Shown: positions 37,687 to 48,049, counted from the first letter of the stretch. The stretch: DNA of 64,000 nucleotides from a bacterium (GCA_905221435.1 CAJNDD010000004.1:46348-110347), one strand, 5' to 3'. The notes: generated from the letters alone by a model not told the origin. Numbers and translations: made by a program.

Positions 37687-37998
37687 TTACAAGAGTTTCA
37701 TCGCTAAAATTAACAAAATCAAGAGTAGTATGACTGCAAACAAGATACGATTGAGTTTTGAATTAAAACCATTTCTCTTGGTGTTCTCAATTCGGCGACT
37801 CTTGTGAATCGTTGGCTCTACTTCGATTGTTAAGGTATCTCGACTAAAGCCGTGGTCTCTAGAACGTGAATTACCAAAATGTTGTGAAGACGTTGGTAGG
37901 ATCTTTGTTTCCTCATCATCTTGAAGAAGTGGTCCTGAGATTTTCTCACCTCGGTTGGCACGTTCAATTATTTCATCTGTTAATAAAGGTTTTCCCAT
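37687..37998 (-). CDS. macP: Cell-wall synthase accessory phosphoprotein MacP
   Basis: 103 residues. Cytoplasmic tail (1-80) with [20 protein letters not shown] and the segment [10 protein letters not shown], then one C-terminal membrane helix (about 84-102). MacP activates the class A synthase PBP2a in S. pneumoniae and is phosphorylated by StkP on a threonine in this position (Thr31 here). The gene lies 16 bp before mtnN and 11 bp after the NUDIX gene, the usual pneumococcal setting. Confidence 0.85.
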   Translation of the reverse strand: MGKPLLTDEIIERANRGEKISGPLLQDDEETKILPTSSQHFGNSRSRDHGFSRDTLTIEVEPTIHKSRRIENTKRNGFNSKLNRILFAVILLLILLILAMKLL

Positions 37999-38009
37999 GG
38001 GTTGCTCCT

Positions 38010-38555
38010 CTATTTCTTTTGTAGTTCCCAGTACTGAATCGCCATAATGGTCTTGGCATCACAGATATGACCTGACTGGATCAGGTTTTTGGCTTCCTCT
38101 AGACTTACTTCTAGGACTTCCAAGGTTTCATCATCATCTTGTGGGCGAGGATTTTGCACCTTGACCAAATCACTAGCAAGGTAGAGTTTTAATTTTTCGT
38201 TGCAAAAACCAATCGCAGAATAGAAATCGTACAACAGTTCTAATTTACCAGTGTAGGCAACTTCTTCTTCCAATTCACGAAGTGCCGCTGCCATTGGATC
38301 TGCATTTTCACCAATTTCCAGTTTACCTGCAGGAATCTCATAAGAGACCGCCTCAATAGCCTTTCGGTATTGCTTAACGAGGACAATTTTGTCCTTAGCT
38401 GTCACAGCTAGTACACAAACAGCCCCATTGTGAAAAATCAAGTCACGTTGAGCAGTCCCCTTTCCTTCTGGTAGTTCCACCTGATCTTGTACTAGTTTGA
38501 AAATAGGACCTTGATAGATTTCCTTCCGACTAATCGTTTTTTCTTCAAATTCCAT
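38010..38555 (-). CDS. NUDIX hydrolase, ADP-ribose pyrophosphatase type
   Basis: 181 residues. NUDIX box region [20 protein letters not shown] continues EEVAYTG and matches the NudF/ADP-ribose pyrophosphatase group. Likely cleaves ADP-ribose or other nucleoside diphosphate sugars. Sits between glmU (9-bp gap) and macP (11-bp gap), so co-expressed with UDP-GlcNAc synthesis. Confidence 0.88.
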   Translation of the reverse strand: MEFEEKTISRKEIYQGPIFKLVQDQVELPEGKGTAQRDLIFHNGAVCVLAVTAKDKIVLVKQYRKAIEAVSYEIPAGKLEIGENADPMAAALRELEEEVAYTGKLELLYDFYSAIGFCNEKLKLYLASDLVKVQNPRPQDDDETLEVLEVSLEEAKNLIQSGHICDAKTIMAIQYWELQKK

Positions 38556-38564
38556 GACAAACTC

Positions 38565-39971
<1,407 letters not shown>

Positions 39972-39975
39972 TTAT

Positions 39976-39984
39976 ATTATACCA
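39976..39984 (-). promoter_or_regulatory. Extended -10 promoter of glmU operon
   Basis: TGGTATAAT on the minus strand, 32 bp before glmU. Confidence 0.6.
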
Positions 39985-40028
39985 TAATTTAAGTTATGAG
40001 GAAGAATCAATCAAGAAAAAACGTTAAA

Positions 40029-40565
40029 GATGGACCGCACTTATAAGGATAAAGTCCAAATCTATGACTAAGGAAACAAGGAATCAGCTTAAAGCAACTT
40101 TCAAATATATTTGGAGTACGTATTTCTACATTGACATACACGTTTAGTTTGATTGACCGTTACGGGATAGAGTTCGTCAAAAAAGGAAAAAATCATTACT
40201 ATTCTCCTGAATTAAAACAAGAAATCATTGATAAAGTTTTACTTGAAGGTCGTTTGCAACTAAGCGTTGCTCTGGATTATGCTCTCCCAAGTAGTGTGAT
40301 ACTTTCAAATTGGCTGGCACAATACAAGAAAAACGGGTATACCATTGTTGAGAAAACAAGAGGAAGGCCAGATAGGATGGGACGTAAACGAAAGAAAACT
40401 TGGGAAGAAATGACAGAACTAGAGCGACTTCAGGAGGAGAATGAACGCCTACGTACTGAGGTGGCCTACCTAAAAAAGTTAAAAGAGTTAGAGGAAAGGG
40501 ACGAGGCCCTAGAGCGAGAAAGGCAGAGACAGTTAGAGAAATGGTTTCAGGAGGATTTCGACTAG
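40029..40565 (+). pseudogene. IS3-family orfA (HTH protein), broken
   Basis: Begins [13 protein letters not shown], then a stop and frameshifts up to about 40145. From [20 protein letters not shown] on, the frame is open to 40565, covering the second HTH, a basic [12 protein letters not shown] stretch and a leucine-zipper-like end ([20 protein letters not shown]) used for OrfAB assembly. Confidence 0.85.
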
Positions 40566-41380
40566 ATTTACTTCTTGAAACAGCACGTTTAGCTCGCTCA
40601 ACTTACTATTATCAGTTGAAGCAGATGGATGGGCTTGACAAAGATAAAGATCTTAAAACCGAAATTCAAGCTATTTTTACTGAGCACAAAGGAAATTATG
40701 GCTATCGCTGAATAACTCTTGAATTGAGGAATCGTGGTCATATAGTAAACCATAAGAAGGTCCAACGTCTGATGAGAATCCTTGATTTAACGGCTCGAAT
40801 TCGTCGGAAACGGAAGTATTCTTCTTACCAAGGAGAGATTGGCAAGAAAGCAGAGAATCTTATTCAACGCCAATTTGAAGCACCCAAGCCAATGGAAAAG
40901 TGCTATACGGATGTGACAGAGTTTGCCATTCCAGCAAGCAGTCAAAAACTCTACTTATCGCCAGTTTTAGATGGCTTTAACAGCAAAATTATTGTTTATA
41001 ATCTTTCTTGTTCGCCTAATTTAGAACAAGTGAAAACCATGTTGGAACAGGCCTTCACAGAGGAGCAGTACGAAAATACTATTCTCCATAGTGACCAAGG
41101 CTGGCAATACCAACACGATTCTTATCATCGGTTTCTACAGAGTAAGGGAATTCAGCCATCCATGTCACGCAAGGGCAACAGCCCAGACAACGGCATGATA
41201 GAGTCCTTCTTTGGTATTCTTAAGCCTGAAATGTTCTACGGTTATGAGAAGACGTTTCAGTCACTTGAGCAATTGAAACAAGCTATTGTGAACTGCATTG
41301 ATTACTACAATAACAAACGAATTAAAGTCAAACTAAAAGGACTTAGCCCTGTGCAATACAGAACTAAATCCTTTCAATAA
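40541..41380 (+). pseudogene. IS3-family orfB (DDE transposase), one in-frame stop
   Basis: Starts at ATG 40541 in the usual overlap with orfA. A TGA at 40709-40711 replaces the Arg codon in GYR(R)ITLELRNRG. Otherwise open to 41380, with the DDE residues in CYTDVTEFAIP, LHSDQGWQYQH and NGMIESFFGILK. A single-base nonsense mutation is the only defect in this frame. Confidence 0.88.
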
Positions 41381-41443
41381 TTAATTGTCTAACTTTTCGA
41401 GGTCAGTACAATTGACTAATCTCTTTTTTTGAATTACTAAGGG

Positions 41444-41600
41444 TGCATCGAGACGAAAGAAGTTGGATATGCTATCAGTGGTATTCAGCATGACATTTGG
41501 CGAAAAACAGGGATTTATTCAGCTGTTGGCATGTCAAACAAGTTGATATTGAATTGATTTTAAGAGAAATGGCAGAGCAGGTAGCCATTCGATTGAGAAG
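41444..41600 (+). pseudogene. Possible UmuC-like Y-family polymerase relic
   Basis: Two short translated pieces in different frames, ETKEVGYAISGIQHDIWRKT with IYSAVGMSN, then VDIELILREMAEQVAIRLRR. They resemble parts of UmuC/UvrX-type lesion-bypass polymerases found on streptococcal mobile elements. The match rests on memory of the family and the fragments are short, so this is tentative. A strong terminator follows at once. Confidence 0.35.
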
Positions 41601-41621
41601 AGCAAATCGCTCTTCTTTTTT
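41596..41621 (+). terminator. Terminator before the R-M controller gene
   Basis: AGAAGAGC / GCTCTTCT, loop AAATC, followed by a T-run. Insulates the restriction island from upstream transcription. Confidence 0.9.
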
Positions 41622-41636
41622 GTTGCTTATAATCCG

Positions 41637-41664
41637 TTGCTAAATAAGCATAATCAATTAAAAT
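41637..41664 (+). promoter_or_regulatory. Likely promoter of controller-endonuclease genes
   Basis: TTGCTA, 16 bp, TAAAAT, 39 bp before the controller start. A C-box operator was looked for in 41640-41702 but no clear dyad was seen. Confidence 0.5.
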
Positions 41665-41702
41665 AGAATTCAAAGAATTTATCGAAACGGGATTGAAATT
41701 AA

Positions 41703-41918
41703 ATGATACAAGTTGAATTTGCCAAAAGAATAAAATCGTTGCGAAATGAAACTGGATTAAGTCAAGAAAAGTTTGCACTTAAAATCGGTATGGATAGAAC
41801 ATACTACGCTTCAGTTGAGTCTGGAAAGCGAAATATATCTTTGCAAAATATTGAAAAAATTGCAAACGGATTTGGAATTTCAATCTCAGAGCTGTTTTCG
41901 AAGATTGATAACCAATAA
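41703..41918 (+). CDS. XRE-family controller protein of the R-M system
   Basis: 71 residues, a single helix-turn-helix domain (about 8-62: RIKSLRNETGLSQEKFALKI, then GMDRTYYASVESGKRNISLQ). Size and position, directly before the endonuclease gene, are those of restriction-modification C proteins, which delay endonuclease expression until methylation is complete. AT-rich codon use like its neighbours. The ribosome binding site is weak. The gap to the next gene is 69 bp. Confidence 0.82.
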   Translation: MIQVEFAKRIKSLRNETGLSQEKFALKIGMDRTYYASVESGKRNISLQNIEKIANGFGISISELFSKIDNQ

Positions 41919-41987
41919 TCAAGGTTTGTTATACAGAAGGTACACTATTACAATTAAGTCAAGGAAAATGATAAGAAGAGGATAAAT

Positions 41988-43547
41988 ATGGCTAGTAATT
42001 CGCATGGTTTCGACAATGAAGCAATTATTTCAGAATATCTAAATGGGAAAAAATTTAAAGAGCTAAATTTAACGATGAAAGAATTTATCAAATATATTGG
42101 TACTACTTTGAATTTGCCTATTGATAATGATACCGAAATAAAATCTGAAATCGAGACAAATAATAAATTAAAACAAGATATTTATATATTTATTAATGGT
42201 TATAAAGTAGGTGTTAGTGTAAAACTAGGTTCAGGGAATTCTGTACATCAAGAAAAAATAGAAGACTTCATAATTTTTATAAAAGAAAATTGTAATGCGT
42301 CAGAAGAGATTTGTGATTTATGGAGATTCTTTATTTGGGCAGATGGTACACTAGATGGGACAGGGGCTACTGAAAAAGATGAATCTGGAAATATTATAAG
42401 TAGATTTAAAGCATCACAGTTTAAAATGCAATATCCTAGAAAACGTGAGAAGCTATTAACATTTATTGAAGAAAATAAGACAAAACTTATTGAGAGAGTT
42501 GTTTTTGTTGGAAAAAATAATAGTTCTGTAGATTTTGTATACCATGGAACTGAAAAACAAGGTAGCTGGATTTCTAAGCAAGAGGCTCTAGATTATATGT
42601 CTAGGATAAAGCCAAAATCCAATAGAGCCTGTTTCCCTATTGGACATTTGACTATTCAAGCTTGGAATGTTTCTCAAACAGGTAACACTGAACATAAACG
42701 TGGAGAAATTCAATTTAAATATGGCAGCTTACAAAGCGATTTAGAAACACTACTGAAAAAGAATGCTGAGACAGTGGGTACTTTTTTGGGTGACATAGAA
42801 GAATTTGGACTTACTCATGTATTGAATAAAAATAAAGATAGTAAAATGTGGGAAATTCTACTCCCAAATGAGAAAGATTTTTCTAATTATTATGCTGTTA
42901 AAGTATCTACAAATCAATTATCCACTTTAAGCAATAAAAAGGTAAAAACAAAAAGTGATGCCTATGTAATTAAGGCAGATATTGATCGTAAAATATTACT
43001 CAAAAAACAATTTGTTCTGGAAGAATCGGATATAAAGGAAATTAAATATGAAGTGGTACCTGGTACAGGGGTCTCAATAAAATTGAAAGATTCTAAGCAT
43101 TTTACTTATCAAAAATTCACATCTAATTCCTTTAAACTTGCATTTTCTGATATTGAGGAAATTGAATTCTGGTTAGTTTCGTTGTTAATATACAGTAGTG
43201 ATACAGAAAGACATAAAAATAATAAAATTATTTCAGACTTTGATTACGACTTAAATCAGTATTTACAAAAAGTTCATGAAAAGATGGGTATTGAAATTAT
43301 TGATGTGGATAATAAACAATTTTGGGATTTAATTAGGCAATCAGCACAAAAGGTTATTAAAGAGAAAATCCAGTCCGATCAAATTCTAAAAGAAAATATT
43401 TTTATGGGGAAGCACTGGTTTAAAGAGCCATATCATGCCATGTATATTTTTGAGAAAGGAAAGTTGAGAAAGAACACTATTTCGGATTTCTCAATTACAA
43501 CTGGTTCTGGTCGAAGCAATGGTAAGTATACAATCGAAATTAAATAG
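41988..43547 (+). CDS. Probable type II restriction endonuclease
   Basis: 519 residues; I do not recognise a named enzyme. The N-terminal part contains KLKQDIYIFINGYKVGVSVK followed by LGSGNSVHQE: an Asp at about 64, a beta strand, then Ser-Val-Lys at 77-79, which fits a PD-(D/E)XK nuclease core with Ser in the variable position. The rest, with LWRFFIWADGTLDGTGATEK and FPIGHLTIQAWNVSQTGNTE, may hold DNA recognition. Linked to a controller gene upstream and two cytosine methyltransferases convergently downstream, which is the main reason for the call. AGAGG precedes the start. Strong AT bias suggests transfer. Confidence 0.72.
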   Translation: MASNSHGFDNEAIISEYLNGKKFKELNLTMKEFIKYIGTTLNLPIDNDTEIKSEIETNNKLKQDIYIFINGYKVGVSVKLGSGNSVHQEKIEDFIIFIKENCNASEEICDLWRFFIWADGTLDGTGATEKDESGNIISRFKASQFKMQYPRKREKLLTFIEENKTKLIERVVFVGKNNSSVDFVYHGTEKQGSWISKQEALDYMSRIKPKSNRACFPIGHLTIQAWNVSQTGNTEHKRGEIQFKYGSLQSDLETLLKKNAETVGTFLGDIEEFGLTHVLNKNKDSKMWEILLPNEKDFSNYYAVKVSTNQLSTLSNKKVKTKSDAYVIKADIDRKILLKKQFVLEESDIKEIKYEVVPGTGVSIKLKDSKHFTYQKFTSNSFKLAFSDIEEIEFWLVSLLIYSSDTERHKNNKIISDFDYDLNQYLQKVHEKMGIEIIDVDNKQFWDLIRQSAQKVIKEKIQSDQILKENIFMGKHWFKEPYHAMYIFEKGKLRKNTISDFSITTGSGRSNGKYTIEIK

Positions 43548-43570
43548 AGCTGTTTTGAACAGCTCTATTT
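43542..43570. terminator. Bidirectional terminator inside both R and M stop regions
   Basis: AAATAGAGCTGTT / AACAGCTCTATTT, perfect 13-bp stem, 3-base loop. The endonuclease stop (43545-43547) and the methyltransferase stop (43565-43567) lie in opposite arms. Confidence 0.92.
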
Positions 43571-44536
43571 ATTTATTAAAGATAATTCATTTAAAAAATT
43601 TTTGAATATAAGTCGAATCACTGGGACTGCAACACTGTTGCCAAGTTGTTTATAACTTTGGCTGTAATTTTCTTTTAGTTTATAATCATCTGGGAATCCC
43701 ATAATTCTTAAACATTCTACGACTGTATATTTTCTGTATTGACTATAAACTACCGGAACGTTATTCCCACCAGTTCCCATTTTTGCAGTAAGACATGGTG
43801 AAATACCATTAGAACTGAAAGAAACTTTTGAAGGCCTGATGTTATTTGCTATAATTGGCTCTAATGTTCTATCTGCTTTTTGTAGGTACTCCTGAATATT
43901 GTTATCAATATTCTTAATTGCAATATCTGATACCCTGTAATCACTTGAAACTTTCTTCTCTAAAATTTTGCTTAAGGTGTTAGTTAGAGAGATTTTTTCA
44001 GGGAATACATTGTTTAAATCTACAGATTCAGCAAGATCATTTCGAATTCCAATACAATACCATCTATTTCGATTTTGTGGAATATTATAGTCTTTTGCGT
44101 TAAGTAGTTTCCATTTTGCTGTGTAACCAATTTCAGAAAGGACATCGAGGATAACTCTTAGAGTTTTCCCTTTATCGTGGTTTACTAGTCCAGATACATT
44201 TTCCAGAATAAAACCTTTTGGTTTCTTTTCTTTTAAGATTCTAGCTACCTCAAAGAAAAGAGTTCCACGAGAATCTTCAAAACCAAGTCTTTTCCCTGCT
44301 ATTGAAAAAGGTTGACAAGGGAAACCAGCGCAAAGAAAATCATGATCAGGAATACTATGTGATTCAATAAGAGTAATATCTCCATCTGGATAATCACCAA
44401 AATTATTGTAGTAGGTTTCTGCGGCAAATTTGTCTATTTCACTGGAGAAAACACATTCTCCACCAAGAGATTCTAGTGCTAATCGAAAGCCACCAATGCC
44501 TGCAAATAAATCGATAAAAGTAAAATTATTTTTCAT
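43565..44536 (-). CDS. DNA (cytosine-5) methyltransferase, downstream copy
   Basis: 323 residues. All m5C motifs are visible: I (FIDLFAGIGGFRLALESLG), IV with catalytic Cys74 (AGFPCQPFSIAGKR), VI (ENV at about 112-114), VIII (QNRNRWYCIGIR), a target-recognition region of about 70 residues that ends in SPCLTAKMGTGGNNVPVVYS, IX (RKYTVVECLRIMGFPDDY) and X (QLGNSVAVPVI). Protects host DNA against the linked nuclease. Start overlaps the stop of the other methyltransferase by 11 bp. Target sequence unknown. Confidence 0.93.
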   Translation of the reverse strand: MKNNFTFIDLFAGIGGFRLALESLGGECVFSSEIDKFAAETYYNNFGDYPDGDITLIESHSIPDHDFLCAGFPCQPFSIAGKRLGFEDSRGTLFFEVARILKEKKPKGFILENVSGLVNHDKGKTLRVILDVLSEIGYTAKWKLLNAKDYNIPQNRNRWYCIGIRNDLAESVDLNNVFPEKISLTNTLSKILEKKVSSDYRVSDIAIKNIDNNIQEYLQKADRTLEPIIANNIRPSKVSFSSNGISPCLTAKMGTGGNNVPVVYSQYRKYTVVECLRIMGFPDDYKLKENYSQSYKQLGNSVAVPVIRLIFKNFLNELSLINK

Positions 44537-45611
44537 TGTTATTTATATACTCGCTTAGATGATTTAGAATTGCAGTAATTACTGGTGGGCTTACTGCATT
44601 TCCTGATTGTTTGTAAATTTGAGTATCGCTCATACCCGTTGAAACGAGATTATGAATGAATCCTTTTGAGAATCCTTGTACTTTTAGATTTTCAATAGGT
44701 GTTAATTTACGAATTTTGGAATTTACAAAAATCTTAGTGGAATCTGATCTTGCTAAAACAGTGGGTGAAATTCCATGAATAGAATAAACTCGTCGCTGTC
44801 TTTCTTGATCGTTATGCACATCTTTAGGAAGATCAAAAAGTTTAATAATTTTGTGCTCTTCAACTTCAATGACTGTATCTCTTATTTCAGTAATATACTT
44901 AAGAACAGGTTCTTTTGAGAAAAAGTATTTTTCGTCTACATTAGATTCTAAGATATCTTTTAGGAATTGTGGTTTACAGTCAACATTAAGTGTATTAAAG
45001 AAATTAAAGCTATTAAAATCTTGATTATTTAAATAAGATTTTAAAGAGTTAATTTTAAGGCTATTAACATCAGTTACAAACTTTTCGGTTGTATGATTAA
45101 GAATTCCAACAATAAATGTACGAGTACGGTTTTGAGGTAATCCTACATCTTTTGAATTTAAAATTGTAAAATCAACTGTGTAACCCAATTTAGATAAAGT
45201 TTCTAAAATGACTTTTATTGTTTTCGAAGAGTCATGACTAACTAAGTTTGCAACGTTTTCTAGTAAAAAATACTTTGGTTTTTTTTCTTTCAAAATACGA
45301 GCTATATCAAAGAATAGAGTTCCTCTTGTATCTTCAAAACCATTTCGTTTTCCTGCGATAGAAAATGCTTGGCAAGGGAAACCTCCAAGCAATAAGTCAT
45401 GATCAGGAACTTTTTTTTCGTCAACTTTTGTTATATCACCTGCTTGGTACACATCTGGAAAGTTTGCTTTGTACGATATTGTTGCGAATTTATCTATTTC
45501 ACTTGAGAAAATAGTGTTTCCTTTTAGCTGAGAATTTTCTAAACCAAGTTCAAAGCCACCAATTCCAGAAAATAAACTAACAACACGTAATTTATTGTTT
45601 TTATTTTTCAT
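44526..45611 (-). CDS. DNA (cytosine-5) methyltransferase, upstream copy
   Basis: 361 residues, with motif I VVSLFSGIGGFELGLENS, IV GGFPCQAFSIAGKRNGFEDT (Cys80), VI LLENV (118-120), VIII LPQNRTRTFIVGIL, a longer target-recognition region (about 185-310), IX RKLTPIENLKVQGFSKGF and X QSGNAVSPPVITAIL. Different target-recognition region from its neighbour, so the two probably modify different strands or sites. First gene of the two-methyltransferase operon; its promoter is at 45696-45724. Confidence 0.93.
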   Translation of the reverse strand: MKNKNNKLRVVSLFSGIGGFELGLENSQLKGNTIFSSEIDKFATISYKANFPDVYQAGDITKVDEKKVPDHDLLLGGFPCQAFSIAGKRNGFEDTRGTLFFDIARILKEKKPKYFLLENVANLVSHDSSKTIKVILETLSKLGYTVDFTILNSKDVGLPQNRTRTFIVGILNHTTEKFVTDVNSLKINSLKSYLNNQDFNSFNFFNTLNVDCKPQFLKDILESNVDEKYFFSKEPVLKYITEIRDTVIEVEEHKIIKLFDLPKDVHNDQERQRRVYSIHGISPTVLARSDSTKIFVNSKIRKLTPIENLKVQGFSKGFIHNLVSTGMSDTQIYKQSGNAVSPPVITAILNHLSEYINNNEK

Positions 45612-45695
45612 GAGATAATTTACTCCATAATGATTTTCTAAATAATGTTTTTTAATATCGTAGCAGGGGTATAATTTTGAAACATTTTAGCTACT

Positions 45696-45724
45696 ATTCT
45701 ATCAGAAAAACCTAAAATTGTCTA
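45696..45724 (-). promoter_or_regulatory. Promoter of the methyltransferase operon
   Basis: TAGACA, 17 bp, TAGAAT with extended TGA; gives a leader of about 75 bases. Confidence 0.65.
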
Positions 45725-45802
45725 AGGCTAATGACTCCTCAGTATAATTGAGTTTATATTCCGACCTACTAATATATTCGTAAAAATAACATCAAACAAA
45801 AA

Positions 45803-45826
45803 AGTGTACAGAAACTTTTGTACACT
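45803..45826 (-). terminator. Terminator of truncated gene at island edge
   Basis: AGTGTACA / TGTACACT stem with an 8-base loop; TTTTTTG follows on the minus strand, directly after the stop of the fragment at 45829. Confidence 0.8.
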
Positions 45827-45828
45827 CT

Positions 45829-46005
45829 TTATCCATAATATTCAATCTTAGATGGCTCGATAATCTCATTATGGAAGCTCTCTACACTCATCAATACATA
45901 CCCTTTTGATTGGTCAGGTGTGGCTAAGATGAGTTCTTCATAAGAAGGTAGAGAAGTAATATCATTTAGCAAGATATTCAGTTCTTTAACCTTGCAGAGT
46001 TGGAA
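45829..46005 (-). pseudogene. 3' fragment of an unidentified gene
   Basis: The last 58 codons of a protein, reading LFQLCKVKELNILLNDITSL, then PSYEELILATPDQSKGYVLM, then SVESFHNEIIEPSKIEYYG and a stop. Upstream it is cut by the IS3 copy that begins at about 46006. It ends in an intact terminator, so it is the tail of a once-expressed gene. I do not recognise the family. Confidence 0.55.
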
Positions 46006-46628
46006 TAGTCCAACGTCTGATAAAAGTCCTTGGTTTAACAGCTCGTATCCGTCGAAAACGGAAGTATTCTTCCTACCAAGGAGAGATTGGCAAGAAAGCA
46101 GATAACCTTATTCAACGCCAATTTGAAGCACCCAAGCCAATGGAAAAGTGCTATACGGATGTGACAGAGTTTGCCATTCCAGCAAGCAGTCAAAAACTCT
46201 ACTTATCGCCAGTTTTAGATGGCTTTAACAGCAAAATTATTGCTTTTAATCTTTCTTGTTCGCCTAATTTAGAACAAGTACAAACGATGTTAGAACAGGC
46301 ATTCACAGAGAAGCACTATGAGAATACGATTCTCCACAGTGACCAAGGCTGGCAATACCAACACGATTCTTATCATCGGTTTCTAGAGAGTAAGGGAATT
46401 CAAGCATCTATGTCCCGCAAGGGCAACAGCCCAGACAATGGGATGATGGAGTCCTTCTTTGGCATTTTGAAATCCGAAATGTTTTACGGCTATGAGAAGA
46501 CATTTAAATCACTTAATCAATTGGAACAAGCTATTGTGGACTACATTGATTACTACAACAACAAACGAATTAAAGTCAAACTAAAAGGACTTAGTCCTGT
46601 GCAGTACAGAACTAAATCCTTTCAATAA
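46006..46628 (+). pseudogene. IS3-family orfB fragment
   Basis: Open frame from the truncation point to 46628, so about 207 codons of the DDE transposase survive, including CYTDVTEFAIP, LHSDQGWQYQH and NGMMESFFGILK. An internal ATG at 46140 could start a shorter product, but the N-terminal part of the protein is lost. Not functional. Confidence 0.85.
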
Positions 46629-46658
46629 TTATTTGTCCAACTTTTTGGGGGCAGTATA
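46006..46658 (+). mobile_element. IS3-family element, 5'-truncated copy 2
   Basis: Begins within orfB (GTCCAACGTCTGATAAAAGT) and runs to the right end TGTCCAACTTTTTGGGGGCA then GTATA. Highly similar to 40770-41410 and in the same direction. orfA and the left end are missing. Confidence 0.88.
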
Positions 46659-46669
46659 TTAGAATTTTT

Positions 46670-47860
46670 TTATTTTACAGCTTCTTTCAAAGCGTCTACC
46701 TTGTCCAAACGTTCCCATGGAAGGTCAATATCTGTACGTCCCATGTGTCCATAAGCCGCTGTTTGACGGTAAATTGGCCGTTTGAGGTCTAGCATTTGGA
46801 TAATTCCTGCAGGGCGAAGATCAAAGATTTGACGCGCTGCTTTTTCAAGCTTGCTTTCAGCTACTGTTCCTGTACCAAAAGTATCGATACGGACAGAAAC
46901 AGGTTGCGCTACCCCGATAGCGTAGGCCAATTGCACTTCTGCCTTCTTAGCCAAACCTGCAGCAACGATATTCTTGGCAATGTAGCGAGCCGCATAAGAG
47001 GCTGAACGGTCCACTTTAGTCGCATCCTTACCAGAGAAGGCACCACCACCATGACGAGAGTAGCCACCATAGGTATCCACGATAATCTTACGACCAGTCA
47101 AGCCTGAGTCCCCTTGAGGTCCACCGATTACGAAACGACCAGTCGGATTGATGAAGAATTTTGTCTGTTCATCCAAGTAAGAGGCTGGAATAACCTCTTT
47201 GATGACCTTGCTAATCACATCTTGATGGATTTGTTCATTACTAACTTCTGGGTCGTGCTGAGTTGAAATAACGACTGTATCCACACGTACTGGACGGTCA
47301 TTTTCATCATACTCAACTGTAACTTGTGATTTAGCATCTGGACGGAGATAGCTGATTTCACAAGACTTACGAAGTTCTGCCAAACGACGAACCAACTTGT
47401 GGCTAAGTGAGATTGGTAAAGGCATGAGTTCTTCTGTCTCATCCACCGCAAATCCAAACATAAGACCTTGGTCACCAGCACCAATCAAGTCCAGTGGATC
47501 TTGATCTGCATTTCCACGAACTTCCAAGGCTTCGTTAACACCTTGGGCGATATCTGGTGACTGCTCAACAAGTGACGGATGAACTCCCACCGTCTCCGCA
47601 GAAAAACCATACTCTGTATTGGTATAACCAATCTCTGCAATGGTATCACGAACCACTCGGTTAATATCTACATAAGCATGTGTAGAAATTTCACCAAAAA
47701 CATGGACCGAACCTGTGTATACAGCTGTCTCGGCAGCAACGTGCGCATCTGGATCCTTTGCTAAAATAGCATCCAAAATCGCATCTGAAATTTGGTCTGC
47801 AATCTTATCCGGATGCCCCTCAGATACAGATTCAGACGTGAATAATTTACGTTCTGACAT
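46670..47860 (-). CDS. metK: S-adenosylmethionine synthase
   Basis: 396 residues. Makes SAM from methionine and [23 protein letters not shown] start, signature motifs [12 protein letters not shown] and [23 protein letters not shown] segment ([19 protein letters not shown]) are intact, along with [20 protein letters not shown]. The Shine-Dalgarno GGGGGG is part of an SMK-type riboswitch that would hide it when SAM is abundant. The gene is flanked on both sides by IS relics yet appears intact. Confidence 0.97.
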   Translation of the reverse strand: MSERKLFTSESVSEGHPDKIADQISDAILDAILAKDPDAHVAAETAVYTGSVHVFGEISTHAYVDINRVVRDTIAEIGYTNTEYGFSAETVGVHPSLVEQSPDIAQGVNEALEVRGNADQDPLDLIGAGDQGLMFGFAVDETEELMPLPISLSHKLVRRLAELRKSCEISYLRPDAKSQVTVEYDENDRPVRVDTVVISTQHDPEVSNEQIHQDVISKVIKEVIPASYLDEQTKFFINPTGRFVIGGPQGDSGLTGRKIIVDTYGGYSRHGGGAFSGKDATKVDRSASYAARYIAKNIVAAGLAKKAEVQLAYAIGVAQPVSVRIDTFGTGTVAESKLEKAARQIFDLRPAGIIQMLDLKRPIYRQTAAYGHMGRTDIDLPWERLDKVDALKEAVK

Positions 47861-47942
47861 AAAAATGTCCCCCCTTAAAAAATATTGTTATAGAGTTACA
47901 AAGTACTGATAGAAATTTCTACCATCTTATCGGGACTATATA
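47861..47942 (-). promoter_or_regulatory. SMK box (SAM-III) riboswitch before metK
   Basis: The leader reads AGTCCCGATAAGATGG, then a GTAGAAATTTCTATC hairpin, then ACTTTGTAAC, and ends with GGGGGGACAT before the start codon. AGTCCC (anti-SD, about 47932-47938) can pair with the GGGGGGAC Shine-Dalgarno at 47867-47874. This is the arrangement of the SMK riboswitch known from metK leaders of lactic acid bacteria, where SAM binding blocks translation. Confidence 0.85.
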
Positions 47943-47950
47943 ACCTAATC

Positions 47951-47959
47951 ATTATAACA
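47951..47959 (-). promoter_or_regulatory. Extended -10 promoter of metK
   Basis: TGTTATAAT on the minus strand; the transcript would start near 47944, exactly at the 5' edge of the riboswitch. Confidence 0.65.
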
Positions 47960-48049
47960 TGAATCTTTGAAAAATTCCCATATTATTACTATTTTTCTCA
48001 ACAGGAAAATATTTTCTAGTACCAACTAATAAAAATTTCTTAAAGTAGA

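Larger units (their letters stand above)
40029..41410 (+). mobile_element. IS3-family (IS150-group) element, decayed copy 1
   Basis: Carries orfA and orfB of an IS150-type element. Right terminus TGTCTAACTTTTCGAGGTCA then GTACA (41386-41410). No matching left terminus was found before the degraded orfA start. Both reading frames are damaged. Same orientation as the copy at 46006-46658. Confidence 0.88.

Noticed and set aside
41640-41702. C-box operator expected before the R-M controller gene
   Set aside because: No convincing dyad could be identified by eye in this AT-rich stretch.
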